Below are positions 1-11,900 of a DNA stretch of 64,000 nucleotides, piece after piece (positions within the stretch are counted from its first letter, which is position 1; each line of letters begins with the position of its first letter). This DNA comes from Diadema setosum. Its lineage: Eukaryota > Echinodermata > Echinoidea > Diadematoida > Diadematidae. The notes under the pieces are model-generated. The model was not told the DNA's origin, made no database searches, and worked only from the letters and a program-made list of their open reading frames with translations. The stretch spans positions 12,941,327 to 13,005,326 of the forward strand of contig NC_092697.1 in the NCBI RefSeq assembly GCF_964275005.1, read 5' to 3'. Position numbers and translations under genes: made by a program.

Positions 1-965
1 AGAGAAAAATAATACTAATCAGTCAGTCCGCAGCACCCGATAATTCGCTCGTATTTATTCAACTCGTATGCAAGCCCGCTCTAGGCTTGCATACGTAATG
101 AGCTGCGTAAGGGGATTTTGTCATTGGGCTTTCGGCAACAAAAATACACCTTATGTTCACAAATTTGGTATCAAATTCAAGGAAAATAAGTAAACTATCA
201 TCACAGGTTACTCAAATTATTGTAAATGAAAAATATCATAGTGTAATTTGAGCTTGAAAAATGATGAAAAAATTAATTCGCGGAGTACACGTTCAAGACG
301 TCAAAAAAAAAATACCAAATTCACCTTGCGTCTCAATGAAAATGCTTTATTTGGTAGTCTATCTCCTAATCTTTGTATCCATGTAAATATCTTGACAATT
401 TGTTGCTTAATCCAGTCGGGAACCAGTAAAATATACATCGATGTCAGTGCTGATCAGCTTGAAACCGTGCAATCTCAAGAGTAAGCTCTCTCATTGGACA
501 GCGCTTGCATTCAGCGCTTGCATTACGTCATTACGCTGCTACATAACGGTTTCATGCCACTTGCGGTTTCTTGGCACGCGTGTAGTTCAAGCGCTGAATG
601 CAAGCACTGTCCAATGAGAGAGCTCTTTCGCGCCACTGTACACTTTCTGTGGAGCATACTTCCGGCTTAGGAGTGAATTTTACAGACATTTCAAAACGGA
701 AAAACTAGCATAAATCATGCTTGCGTCTCATTGACTCCAATATATGATGAGCATCTAAGTTTCCTCTCTACAAAAAAGCCAAAATCAGAAACAACAGTTT
801 CTTAATCCGGTCAGGAACCAAAAAAGAACTTTAGACGACAAAATCTTCCGTGAAAAGCAGGTAAAATTTACGCAAATTCAACTGATTATGTAGTCATGAT
901 AAGATCCGATTTTATACGCAAATTTAGTATCAAAATAAAGATCAAAGTCTGGACAACAAGTTACC
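1..965. other. AT-rich non-coding flank with a diverged direct repeat
   Basis: No convincing gene is seen here. Two segments, about 150-480 and 690-960, share diverged phrases such as 'atccagtcgggaaccagtaaa' against 'atccggtcaggaaccaaaaaa', together with a similar 'caaattTggtatcaaa' stretch, so they look like an old direct duplication of about 400 bp. A small inverted-repeat element lies between them. The segment may be the 5' untranslated part of the neighbouring LINE, but that is only a guess from position. The 78-codon open frame at 248-484 lacks recognisable protein features. Confidence 0.35.
484..626. repeat. Small inverted-repeat element (MITE-like), 143 bp
   Basis: Terminal inverted repeats of about 37 bp are visible: 'agctctctcattggacagcg' at the left and its near-perfect complement 'tgtccaatgagagagct' at the right, with a unique centre of about 65 bp. 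The left arm itself contains a short duplication (AGCGCTTGCATT twice). No coding capacity. Transposon class cannot be assigned, because no clear target duplication is visible beyond the palindromic ends. Confidence 0.6.
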
Positions 966-2026
966 GTGACTTGTAGCCATGACGAATGTATGTACAAGTC
1001 GCTACACTGTGAAAACCATAGCCCTATAAAAGTCTCGCAAAATCTCGCACGACAAGACACCTTTCGAACGCAAAGATCGTCAACGAGAGTGCTGAATAAA
1101 TCTTGCCGGATCGGCTCATTAGCGTACGTGCTGCGGACTGACTGTAATAGAGTACCTCACGGAGGCATCCACGGCTTAGGTATTTTAATTAAAGATCATA
1201 TCTTTAGACATGTTTCAGTTGTCAAAAATGTAACGTCTGAATCAATTTTGTGGTTGAATATAAATGAGAATGTATTTGGATATCCCTTTTTCCTTGGTGC
1301 TGTGTACATTCCACCAGAGAATTCAAAATACTGTAGTGATTCCATATTTTTTTGATGACATCAAGTGAATTGATATTTCTGACGAACCTATTCAATTTGC
1401 CTTCATAACTGGGAGTTATAGTGAAATATTAACTGATGAAGATGGATTTTACAGTTTCATGCCTCAGTTTGATCAAAATTATGAAGAGTTGCTGTTTACA
1501 TCTCATCTTTCTCAACCAGTTGTATGTCCAAATAGGAATAACATGGACAAAGTAATCAACAATCATGGAAAACAACTTATTGAATTGTGCAGTTTTTTAA
1601 TGTTTCAGAACGGTAATTCTCAACGGAAGGTCGAAGTCTGATAGATATGGCCATTATACTTTTATTGATTATGGCGTGGCTTCATTTGATTTGTTGCGTA
1701 CATTTGAAGACTTTTCTGTTGACATAGTTGATCCACTGTTGTCTGACAAACATATAGTCCTTATTATGCTAACATTATCGTTGTATACAAATTCGGCTTC
1801 TAGGACGATATTTACAGAAACAAAAGATTGGCAAACAAAACCAGTGACTAAAGTTAAATGGTCTGAAAGTTTATCGAAGGAATTTAAGAACCACATTAAT
1901 TTAGATGGCGTTGATAAACTGTACCAAAAAAAAAAAAAAAAAATGACCAGCATGTCAATTAGACGATTTAGTGTCATGTATCCAGCAACTATATCTAGAC
2001 GCAGCGGAAAGTTGAAGAATGGTTAA
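966..2026 (+). mobile_element. LINE fragment, AP-type endonuclease region (decayed)
   Basis: This is the 5' coding part of a non-LTR retrotransposon in the CR1/Jockey/L2 group. Translated pieces resemble an apurinic-type endonuclease: GGIHGLGILIKD, LGAVYIPPENS, GKQLIELC, and a downstream RYGHYTFIDYG...SFDLL...SDKH block that corresponds to the usual YTF..G.S..D...SDH end of the domain. The pieces lie in different frames and the reading is broken several times; a run of 17 A near 1927 adds another break. The element is therefore inactive. Family placement within the LINEs is tentative because no tree could be made. Confidence 0.75.
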
Positions 2027-2040
2027 AACTTTGTCATAAG

Positions 2041-2736
2041 ATGAAGAAAGTATACAAAAATAACCATTGTAAACCATGGTTTGATAGTAAGTGTAAAAAG
2101 TTACGCGCAAATTATTTTCGCCTGAAACGTTTGCTTAAATCTGAGAAAACTTTAAACAGGAAACAGATCTCACAGGAGTTGATAAAGCAAAAATGTATTT
2201 ATAAGAAAGAGTTAAGAAAGGCAAAAACTCAATACAATAACATCCTATATTCAAAATTGCGTAATGCTAAAGTAACTCAACCTAGTGAATACTGGAATAT
2301 GCTCACCTCGTTGAATGATAAAAGAAATGAGATTGATATGAACCTTAACGTACTTGAAGAGCATTTTAGAAATCTTAGTCAGACTAAGGGCACCGAAGAA
2401 ACTCCTTTGTACACGCCTATCCCAGTTAGTCCAATGAATGAAGATTTGAACAGACCTATTGATATTAACGAATTGGTCACGCAAGTTAAACGTTTGAAGA
2501 ATGGTAAAGCATGTGGAGTTGATCAAATTCTGAACGAATTTCTGAACATTCTTCTGGCCGTTTGCTATCTTATATTGTCGTACTATTCAATATTGTTTTC
2601 GACAGTGGTGTTGTTCCTTCTGATTGGACAATTGGACTAATTAGATCTTTGTGTAAAAAGAAAGGAGAAGCAAAAGACCCCAATAACTATCGAGGCATCA
2701 CTTTGCTCAGTTGTTTATATAGGGAAGCTCTTTACA
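2041..2736 (+). mobile_element. LINE fragment, linker and N-terminal reverse transcriptase region
   Basis: The open frame at 2041-2640 encodes a basic linker (repeated Lys/Arg, PWFDSKCKKLR, YKKELRKAKTQYN) followed by SPMNEDLNRPIDINELVTQV and LKNGKACGVDQ, the start of reverse transcriptase in LINEs ('KNGKA.G.D.I..E'). A frame change then leads to DSGVVPSDW and DPNNYRGITLLSCLY, the next conserved RT block. Coding similarity stops abruptly at about 2736, inside the phrase that should read KLFTSILN, and resumes near 6101, so the LINE was split by a later insertion. Confidence 0.8.
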
Positions 2737-2798
2737 AGTGTAACACCCATCCCGCGGTGACAAAGGGGGGGGGGGGGGGGAGTGTATATTGCTTAATC

Positions 2799-2856
2799 TG
2801 TAGGCAGAGAAAGATAAAACATCCAGTCAAAGTGGATGCAGGGATGAAAGTGTGTC
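2799..2856 (+). repeat. Direct repeat, left copy
   Basis: The phrase 'ctgtaggcagagaaagataa' begins a block of about 57 bp that recurs in the same orientation at 5847-5903 with roughly 85-90% identity by eye. It lies close to the left end of the insertion in the LINE. Confidence 0.6.
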
Positions 2857-3879
2857 TTTATTCTCAGTATAAATCATATTGATTTCCAGTGATCAAATCA
2901 ATCACAATCATAGTTATTAAACACATATCTCTTAAATGAGTGATTCATCAACACAATGTAAATGACACATATAAATTGCTGATAACATATGACACCTCAT
3001 TCTTCTTCGGTGTTCTTGATAAGCTTTATATCTTGTTCAGTATAGTACATGATTTATACCTCAAAGAATCTAATTTACAACATCGAAGGTTAATTATAGC
3101 ACTTGTACTCAACATTTACTAATCAAAGTTAATCTAAGTATTACTTGTAATAACTTCTAATTATTCTAATTAACCGTCGAGTTTCTCTATTACCAAAATC
3201 ATACAGCTTAACTGTAACCAGTCATGTGAAATACAAAGGATTCAGCCAATTTAAACACAGCTACATATGGCTTAATTAATCTGTGAATGTATCTATATAC
3301 TAAGTAAACTGACACATCATTAAAAAGGTTTTGATACAATATCAAACCTGAATATGGCAAACATTCACTTCTTTGGTTTGTTGGTAAACACTTTAAAATA
3401 AACTGAAACTGAATGTCATGATATGCTGCAAAACAACTCTACTTCTTTAGTTTTACTTTATCTCTCAAAATGCCAGCTTTTCTCTCTCTTTCCTGCTCGA
3501 TTCTGTATTTTATTCCTCTCTTATAAAACAAAGCACTTCTGTACAACCTTTTGCAATACAAACTTTTACAAAATCAATGATCCCTGCCGTCAGGCAAAAG
3601 CGAAAGTATTTCGGGAATTTCACGACAGTCGCTCTGAAGACCAAACTTTGGGGACGATCCCTGAATGATATCTTTTTAGTTTCTTTATCCAAAAGTGAGG
3701 AACTGGCCAAAAGTGAGGAACTGAGGAGCTGCGAAAGTGAAGGGCTTTTTACACTTGCAATTTTTTGCTTAGTTCCGTACCAACGGTGGGGCTAAGGGGG
3801 GGGGGGGGCCTTAGCGAGCAGGGAGAAGGTGTTGGCGAGTGCTAACACCACCCTTCCAGTTTTCTATCAAAAAACGCAA

Positions 3880-5110
3880 GAAATTTGTACTCATTTCGGG
3901 AAACATTGGGCATCATAATGATAATATGTTTGCTCCTCCCCTCCGCGTCAGCGCTCCCCGTCCTCCAGGATCGACGCCCCTGCATACGAGGGTGCTTTTG
4001 CATTTTTAAAATTCAGATGAAAATATTTTGTAAACGCATTTATGATGTAATCTGGGAAAATTTAAATCCCATGAGTGTATACTATTTTTTTAAATATTTT
4101 TTTTTTTTTTTTAGGGGGGACCCTCCGTTAAATGAAAGTATCTAGATATCTCCTCCCACCCATGAACATTGCATTTTTTTTTTTTTTAACTGAAGTAACA
4201 GACCTGGTGCACACTTTAGATGAAACATTTTAAAATCTGTCAATCTAAAGTGTATTAAGTAGAAAGGACTGAACGGGGAGGGTATGGAAGGGGTTAGGCC
4301 TATCCCCCTCTTACGCGAGGGAGATTTTGTATTTTCAGAATTGAAATTCAGCCATCTTTTGGGTGAAATATTTAGACAGTTTTCTATCCAAAAAGTAAAA
4401 ACATTTCCACATCTCGGGAGTTACGAGGAGGAGCAAAATGATATGTTTGTCCCCAATACTTTTATAGGGGAACCATCCCCCTCCCCCTCCATCGACGCCT
4501 CTGCATATGAGGGAGCTTTTGTAAGTGAAAGTGCACACTCTTTGATAAAATATACTAGCTCTGAAAAAAAAAAATCGAGTGAAAATATTCACTCTTGAAG
4601 GAGAGAATACAAAAAAGAGTGGATTTAGAGTGAAATTGGAGTGAATTTGAGTGAAAATGTTTATTTTCACTCGTTTTAGAGTGACCTCAGGGATCACTTC
4701 AAAATCTTCGAGTGATCCCTGAGGTCACTCCAAAATGAATGAAAATGAACATTTTCACTCAAAATTCACTCTTTTTTTGTATTCACTCCTTCAAGAGTGA
4801 ATATTTTCACTCGATTTTTTTTTAGAGAGTGTAAGGAAATATGTCAATCTCAGAGGTGTACAAAGTCTATCGAAAGGGACCCAGTAGCGGAGCTTTTGCA
4901 TGTTTATGATTGCAATTCAACGATCCGGTGCATAGTTCTGGCGGTAGTTGGACAATTTTCCATTAAGAACGTTAGAGATTTGTCCTCATGTCGGGAATTG
5001 CTTGGGGGACAAATGATTTGTCTGCCCCCAACATTTCCGTATATAGGGGCGGGACAAATGCCCCTTTGCCCCCCCCCCCCCCCCCCCCGAGATAGATTCG
5101 ACGCCCCTGA
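3880..5110 (+). repeat. Diverged tandem repeat, period about 520-580 bp
   Basis: Three diverged units can be lined up by eye on recurring phrases: 'catttcgggaaacattgg' near 3892, 'catctcgggagttacgagg' near 4411 and 'catgtcgggaattgcttgg' near 4989, each followed by a 'gatatgtttg' or 'gatttgtctg' word, a C-rich run, and 'tcgacgcc(c/t)ctg'. Units are strongly diverged and interrupted by the hairpin at 4556-4830, so the array is old. Confidence 0.5.
4556..4830. repeat. Long hairpin element of about 275 bp built from GAGTGA/TCACTC words
   Basis: The sequence from 'aaatcgagtgaaaatattca' at the left to its complement 'gaatattttcactcgattt' at the right forms an almost complete foldback about a short centre near 4695. 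The arms (about 130 nt each) are built from repeated GAGTGA and TCACTC words. It is a foldback MITE inserted in the tandem array; no clear target duplication was found. Confidence 0.65.
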
Positions 5111-5846
5111 TCATCCCTGGGTATGCCCATAGATGTATCAGAGTCATCATCGTTTTAGGAATGATTCAGGAAATGGAGGGGGGTTCAATTATGGCGGTAT
5201 AGTTTTTGTTATTGTTTGTTTGTTTTCGTACATAATTTGCAGATGGTCCCGAGTTGCTCGCGTCATAGCATGTTTACATGTAAGCCTATGCTATTTGACA
5301 TTGTCAACGTCTGGACCATACCTTATGTCGATATCACTTTCTTCGCGAGCTAATAGCGAAGCGAGCGAGCTCTTGAGAAAATTATGTATACATTATCCTA
5401 CAAGATAGAATACTGTCCAGCTCTGTTGCTTGTCTGAAGGCGAACGTCATGCACTATGCTAAAATTGATACAATCACATTTCTGCTTCCTCCATTTTTTC
5501 CCCTCAAATTTCAGGGGGGGGGGGGATGATTGTATACAGGCCATTCCCCCTCCTCCATTTCAGGTGGGGGGGGGGGGATATATCCCCCATCCCCCCGGGA
5601 TTTACGCCTATGACTGGTAGTATCTATAATCAATAACATATCATAATCACGCCGTCATATCCAGTATCGAATGATAACAAAGGAATATTAGACAGCTTCT
5701 CTGAAAACACCGTTTGTGATCTAAATTCCTCTTTTCCTGAAGGAGGAAACATACAATTCAAATACAAAACACGAAATGTCATAGAATTCACTAAATAAAC
5801 AAGTTCACAGTAATGATTTAGAATGATTCAACGGGGTAGTACCTGT

Positions 5847-5903
5847 AGGCAGAGAAATATAAAACGTCCAGTCAAGATGGATGCAGGGATAAAAGTGTGC
5901 TTA
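5847..5903 (+). repeat. Direct repeat, right copy
   Basis: This is the partner of 2799-2856, in the same orientation ('ctgtaggcagagaaatataa', then 'gatggatgcagggataaaag'). The pair lies inside the two ends of the 3.36-kb insertion. The similarity does not extend far on either side, so these are not long terminal repeats of ordinary length. Confidence 0.6.
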
Positions 5904-6096
5904 AAACCACATCCATCTGAGTGATGTCATCTTTCTCTGAATTTTAGGGAACTTGGTTAGCTCCACTACGAATTTTAGGGGTGGATTAGTCAAGTTTGTG
6001 AGGGGTTTGTTCTCTAATTTAAATCAATGCATATACAATGTATGTAGAAACTATAAAAAAAAGTAGGGGGTCCATTTTCTTGGGACCTTTACACAA

Positions 6097-7744
6097 GCAT
6101 AATCATTGAATGAAAGGTTAACGTCTTATCTCGAGGACAATAATTTACTTGGAGAAGAACAAGCTGGCTTTAGAAATGGCCATTCAACTCTACACCATAT
6201 TTTTGTTTTACATTCCATAATTGATTTATACTTAGCCGAAGGTGAAAGAGTATAGTGTGCGTTTATCGACTATAAAAAGCATTTGATTTAGTAGATAGAT
6301 CAGCTCTTTGGATGAAACTTTTTAATGCAAATATTGATAGAATTTTTCTTTTTTTAAGTTATACATAACATGTATGGCCAGGCAAAATCATGTGTAATAA
6401 AAGATAACGAAGTGTCCTCCCTATTTCAATGCAATATCGGGGTTAGACAAGGAGAAAACCTTTCACCCATGCTGTTTGCCCTCTTTCTCAATGATTTCAG
6501 TAATTTTCTAAAATGCAAATGTCATGGCTTGGATGTAATACCAAAAAAGCTCAACGCACATGCCAGACAAAATGAAATCCAAGTGTACATTAAACTTTTC
6601 ACGTTACTCTATGCAGACGACACCTTGATTCTAGCTAAATCACCGGGTGACTTGCAGAATGCGTTAAATGCATCTGAATATTGTTACAACTGGTCATTAC
6701 ATGTTAATTCAGACAAGACAAAAATTGTTATCTTCTCTAGAGGTAAAGTTAGGATACCACCTTCCTTTCATTTCAACAAAAGCGAATTATCTGTAGTAGA
6801 TGATTACGTATATTTAGGCACAATTCAAACATTAAATTATGATAACACATTTAAAAAAGCGCAGATGAAACAGTTGAACCAAGCCAAAAGAGCTATGTAT
6901 AGTTTGTTATCAAAATCACAATCATTGGATCTGCCTATTGACATACTATTAGAATCATTTGACCAACTTGTCATTCCAGTTCTTCTCTATGGCAGCGAAA
7001 TCTGGGGGTTTTAAATTATATGTGATCTTGAGGTATTTCATGTCAAGTTTTGTAAACAGATTTTGAAATTACATACGTCAACGGCAAATTGTATGGTGTT
7101 AGGTGAACTAGGTAGATAGTCTTGGCAAATATATTATCAATAGAATGATTAATTTCTGGAGCAATTTAGAACACTCTGGAGAAAACAAACTTTCGGGGAT
7201 GATATATAGAGTTTTGAAAGTTTTGTATAATCAAAATGTATATCAGTCTTTGTGGCTGAAAAAAATAAAAACTACCATCGATATATTGGGAATGTCAGAT
7301 TTGTGGTTTAAATGCGAAACGACAAATAGCACTTGGATAAAATGTTCAATTGATCAACGTTTGAAAGATTGTTTGTCTCAAAACTGGTACTCTGCTATGT
7401 ATGATAATCCTCAATGTATTAACTACAGAATCTTTATAAAGTCTCTTCAATTAGAAAAATTTATTACTGATCTTCCTAAAAAATATCGAATACGTTTTTG
7501 TAGATTCCGCTGCCAAAATCATCGTCTTCCTATAGTTACAGGGAGATATGAGAATGTTAAAAGAAGCAATAGAGTATGTAAGCTTTGTCAGTCACAACTA
7601 ATAGGAGATGAATTTCATTATTTATTTGTTTGTCCGTCTCTTTCTACGAAGAGAAAATTGTTTCTAGACAGTAACTTCACAAAAGGCCAAACACTTTCAA
7701 AACGGAAAAATTATTTAACACAACCAACTCAGGCACACTTTTAA
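6097..7744 (+). mobile_element. LINE fragment, reverse transcriptase core and C-terminal domain
   Basis: After the insertion the LINE resumes with NERLTSYLEDNNLLGEEQAG (RT block before the first catalytic Asp), then CAFIDYKK...FDLVDR, GVRQGENLSPMLFALFLND, and the catalytic LLYADDTLIL box inside a long open stretch (6370-7014). The thumb region continues to LLYGSEIWGF. A second open stretch (7145-7744) encodes the C-terminal domain with KLCQSQLIGDEFHYLFVCP, the CxxC...H...C knuckle usual at the end of CR1/L2-group ORF2 proteins. At least three stops or frame changes separate these blocks, so it is a pseudo-copy, although the RT core is well preserved and suggests a moderately young insertion. 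Confidence 0.88.
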
Positions 7745-8275
7745 ATCAGGCTAAATATTGCAATACCATTATGCTTCGCTTTTAATTTTCTTTACTCATG
7801 TAATTAATTTAGATAGCTTGACTTATCATGAAGCAATTGTTGTCACCAAGTTGTTTTTTAATACTTTGTCGTGTACATAATGTACAAAATTTTACAATTA
7901 TTTTTAATTTTTGTTTTCTGTTGCTGCTAGTGCCTTGTTACGCATCACTGTTTTAAAGTCGAGTGACCTTTAGATGCATTAATATGCCAAATAATTTCAC
8001 ATTATTTCTGATCTAAGCCTACAAAAATTGATTTTTAATATACAATTTTTTCCTCTAATTATGGATGTGTAAATATGTTTCATCATACTGTGTAAATAAC
8101 TTTCATACTGGATTAAGTGTAAATATGTGTAATAGTGTAAAAGTGTAAAAAAAAATGTTAAAAAAAAACTGCATCAAAGTGTATATATGTTTCAGGTTAA
8201 TATGTTGAAATTGCGTTCTCCAATACCCTAATGGGGCGACATGAGAATAAATTACTGTCATTACTGTCAAAGACG
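7745..8275 (+). mobile_element. LINE 3' untranslated tail
   Basis: AT-rich non-coding sequence follows the LINE C-terminal domain. It ends in 'gagaataaattactgtcatt' and a short repetition (ATTACTGTC twice, 8252-8270), a plausible 3' end with short tandem repeat instead of poly(A), as in CR1/L2 relatives. The exact end is uncertain. Confidence 0.5.
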
Positions 8276-8566
8276 CTTGACAATAACAACAACCACTTCA
8301 AAGACAGCGCGTCTCAGGAGTGTAGCCTGTAATTTTTTAGATCATGTGGTTGCCAAATTTTTACCTCCACGAAATAATAATCTTTATTACTTTAAAATCT
8401 CGTTCTTCAAAAGAATCCCCTTAATCGAAAAAAAAGCTACGACTGTAATTTTTAAATCGTTTTAAGACAATAAAATAAAAATAAAAATACCACTACCTTT
8501 GGAAATGAATGATGTTCCTAGGTGTACTGAGTTTGTACTTAGCTCTCTTTTGTATCGTCATTTACT

Positions 8567-8926
8567 CACCGAACTAAAACATAGTGGAATGCGTGTCCCT
8601 ATTCCCAACATACACGAGACCGTGCAGCCAAATTACCGTCTTGCGTCGCCATCTTGTTCAGGCAATTTTTCTTTATATGGAGTGCACGCTTAGGCGCGGT
8701 CAGACTGGGCCACTGGTTCGCGCGCAAGCAAGAGTACGTCGTCCAGTGGCTAGTGATTATGACGTAACAATGCACGTTTGTACAAATTTTGGTCAATTGC
8801 GCTTCGGAGACACAGCCCGCACTCCATATAAGGAAAAATTGCCCGAACAAAATGGTGGTGGTAGCAAGTTTTGGTGGCTGCGTATTTCCTGGGTGAACAC
8901 GCATTCCACTATGTTTTAGTTCGGTG
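8567..8926. mobile_element. hAT-like MITE, 360 bp, with 8-bp target duplication
   Basis: The element starts CACCGAACTAAAACATAGTG and ends with the complement CACTATGTTTTAGTTCGGTG (TIRs of about 30 bp). It is bounded by a perfect 8-bp direct repeat, CATTTACT, at 8559-8566 and 8927-8934. An 8-bp duplication and TIRs starting CA are typical of the hAT superfamily. A second pair of inverted words (atatggagtgc / gcactccatat) lies inside. It has no transposase, so it is non-autonomous. Open frames across it (8499-8943, both strands) are by-products of the palindromic structure. Confidence 0.8.
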
Positions 8927-8934
8927 CATTTACT

Positions 8935-11900
8935 GGTAGCCATTTTGTGTCCATTTTCATCGCGCGCCTTTTCGTATCTTGTTATCTACTGACGTAACAA
9001 AGGCTTCTATATTGGGAAATTGGGCGACTTTCAGCACACAATGCTATAAGTACGTATGGGTGGAAATCACTGATACATGTATCTCTATGGAAGAACAAGA
9101 TCAGTGGTGGAAATGAGCTGCATGCCTGGCGGAGGTCTGCGCTCTCAGAATGCTTCTCTAGTTGTTGTTGTTTTGGTTGTAATGACGTGTATCACTCAAA
9201 ATTGAGTATTTACGCCAGTCCATTGTCTGTTGTTGCTTTAGGTTTGGATGACAGTTGATTAGAGTCAATCATGCTAGACTCTGTCTGCCAGGCTGTACGA
9301 TCTAAATATGTTTTTCTATTCTAAAGATGTGAATATCAGATTTATTCATCCATTTGAAAGTTTTTAGGGTGTGAAAAGCGAAGATAGTTATGATTTTGAA
9401 TAGATGAAATATTGACGCAAAACTCACATTGTTTGTATCGCATTATTCCATGATAATACAAGACGAGCAGGTGTTATATTCTGTGTATGCAAACTTAAGC
9501 CCCGTCTTAGGATGGTATAGTTTTGGTTGAAATGGGGATTCAGGTTGTTGCGTGTTTTTTTGTTTGTTTGTTTGTTTGTTTGTTTGTTTGTTGTTGTTGT
9601 GTTTTTTTGTTTTTTTTGGGGGGGGGGGAGATAATAAGAAACTACTTGTATTATGAAATATCAAAGAGCATACATTCTCCTGAACTATTCTTAAGGTAAT
9701 TAACCCTAAGAAAATAGTCCTGTGGTATTATCTGTATGTGGCACGTGTCGGTACCAAACGATATACCACTTAAATATAATATGTAACCACAAACACTATA
9801 TGGTAATTTACCACAGGCTCGTACATGGTAAGATGAATAGCTGGCATATTATACAATAAATGTGCGGTTGCAATGCCATGTACCATGTGACATCAGATGT
9901 TACCACGCAAAATACCATAAGAATATCCGATACTATATACAAATCCACACAGAACCATTATCAACAATGATAACACAACAAAATTACAAAACTGCAACTC
10001 CATACACGCACTCTGTAATCTCATCCTATGCAATGATGCATTTTCTATTCACCCACCCCGCAATAAAATGTAGTAAGCCTGGATTGTCTGTATGAAATTA
10101 TATCTAACGATAATTAAACCATATTGTATTCTAAGAGACCGTCATCAAAATCAAGCTTCTACGGATCATCTCCAGTATTTTGTTTTTAATAATTGATTGA
10201 ACAATTTGCGATTTTTCATTTGTTGCTTTCTTATACTCAATTGATTCTTCCTTATCCATGTTATCTGTACATATTATCGAGTGCTTGCGCGGGGCACTAC
10301 GTATATCATTCCATCATGATTTAGATTGAATTTTACTTTTACAAAAGAAAATACTTTGAACTTGTGTTTTATATATTGTGCATTGTTCCTTCCAGATTAC
10401 ATGGGGATACATTATTTTCTTAAAACAGCTTTCTGAAGAATAATAACTTAGCTCATAATTGACAGGGACATTGTGTATTTAAAGATGGAACAATAATGTT
10501 TTTCGACACGTTATTAACAAAAACAAAACAAAACAAAACAAAACAAAACAAAACAAATCCATCCATACATTATACAAAACAAGTTTTTGTCTCTGGACAG
10601 TATCACTCAATTCCCTTGGTAATAACGTTAGATATACATTCACTTTTGATAACGTTAAAATTGAAATTAAAGAAATTTCTTTTAAACCATTGCCAAATCT
10701 CATCGGAGGTCATCATTGTTAATGTCAGTTGACATTCAGATATACGTGTATAGGCCTAAATGTTTCCTTTTTTTTTTCAGACACAAAGTGCCTCTTCCTT
10801 GCAGCCCCCCCCCCCCTCCCATGAGGCATACATGCGCTGTGAAGAGTTGGCCTTTATCACATGCTTTTTTTTTTGTCACCTATAATGTCGTGTATTTTCT
10901 TCGTCCGCAATGTCTTGTAAATTTTCATCCCCTCATTAATAAAAGAAAAACATGATAATAGGCGGTTTGGCAAAACAATGAAACGATGCAATGTATCCTG
11001 ATATTCATGATAAAAAAAATGGCATGTATGATAAAGTGCTTCAAATACCATGTACTGCGACTCAATAGTAAGAAAGAAAAACGTAAGAAAACCAAATTAT
11101 TTAGTCAAACACTTAAAAGAATTTGCCATGATAACTTGTGTGAAAAATAGTAGGTCATAAAGGGAATCAGATACCACGTACGGTGAACAAATTCTTTTAA
11201 ACTATGTTTTCTCTCATGTAAAAATGAAATGAGCAGCATTGATTTCGAATGTAATGCTAATAATATTGTACTTCATACTTTTGTGGAAATGAAATGAAAT
11301 AAAGTTCACTATATACATGAACACATTCAATAATTTGAGGCATGAACATGATTTTTTTTTTTATGACACCTCATATTTATTCATGAAATGCTTATAGTTA
11401 ACAAAGGGGAATACCACTGTCTACATGTTCTATTTTTGGATTTGTTAGATATCGTGATGAAATTTTACTGTGAGGAAAAATAATAGTTATGGCCGAATTT
11501 GGCCCTGAAATAAACTAAGTTTGGCCAGCTTCGATTTGGCAACCCTTGTAGCGACGGCTAGCTGATTTTCGTGCAGTCGCCAAGCCTCTGAGAAGCGAGT
11601 TATCTTCCCCTCTGCTGGAAGAGAAAAACATAAAGACAATGTCCGCATTCGCAAGTTTTGGTCGAGCAACCAAAGCATTATCATTTCTAAAATAATGGTG
11701 GCCCGACATCTATCTTTGGTGGATCCGCAGGCTACCGCTAATGTTTAGCCTTGAGTGTGATGGGCCATCATGGGCCTATCTTATCTATTATACTGATGTT
11801 TTCTCATCATCTCAATTGTAATTCTTATCCCATATTGCACTTATATTCCTCATACTATTAAAGGGCAATAAGAATGAAAGTTCGAAAGTTCAAAGTTCAA

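Larger units (their letters stand above)
2737..6093. mobile_element. 3.36-kb insertion splitting the LINE
   Basis: LINE coding stops at 2736 and continues at about 6101. CTTTACA occurs at both junctions (2730-2736 and 6087-6093), as expected of a 7-bp target duplication. The insert has no recognisable protein. It contains a 57-bp direct repeat near each end (about 2799-2856 and 5847-5903), a diverged tandem array at about 3880-5110, a long hairpin at 4556-4830, and several G or C runs of 9-20 bases. It may be one non-autonomous element or several nested ones; class unknown. Confidence 0.55.

Noticed and set aside
2799-5903. Reading the pair of direct repeats as long terminal repeats
   Set aside because: Only about 57 bp match, no TG...CA ends or primer-binding site is visible, and no coding part lies between them.
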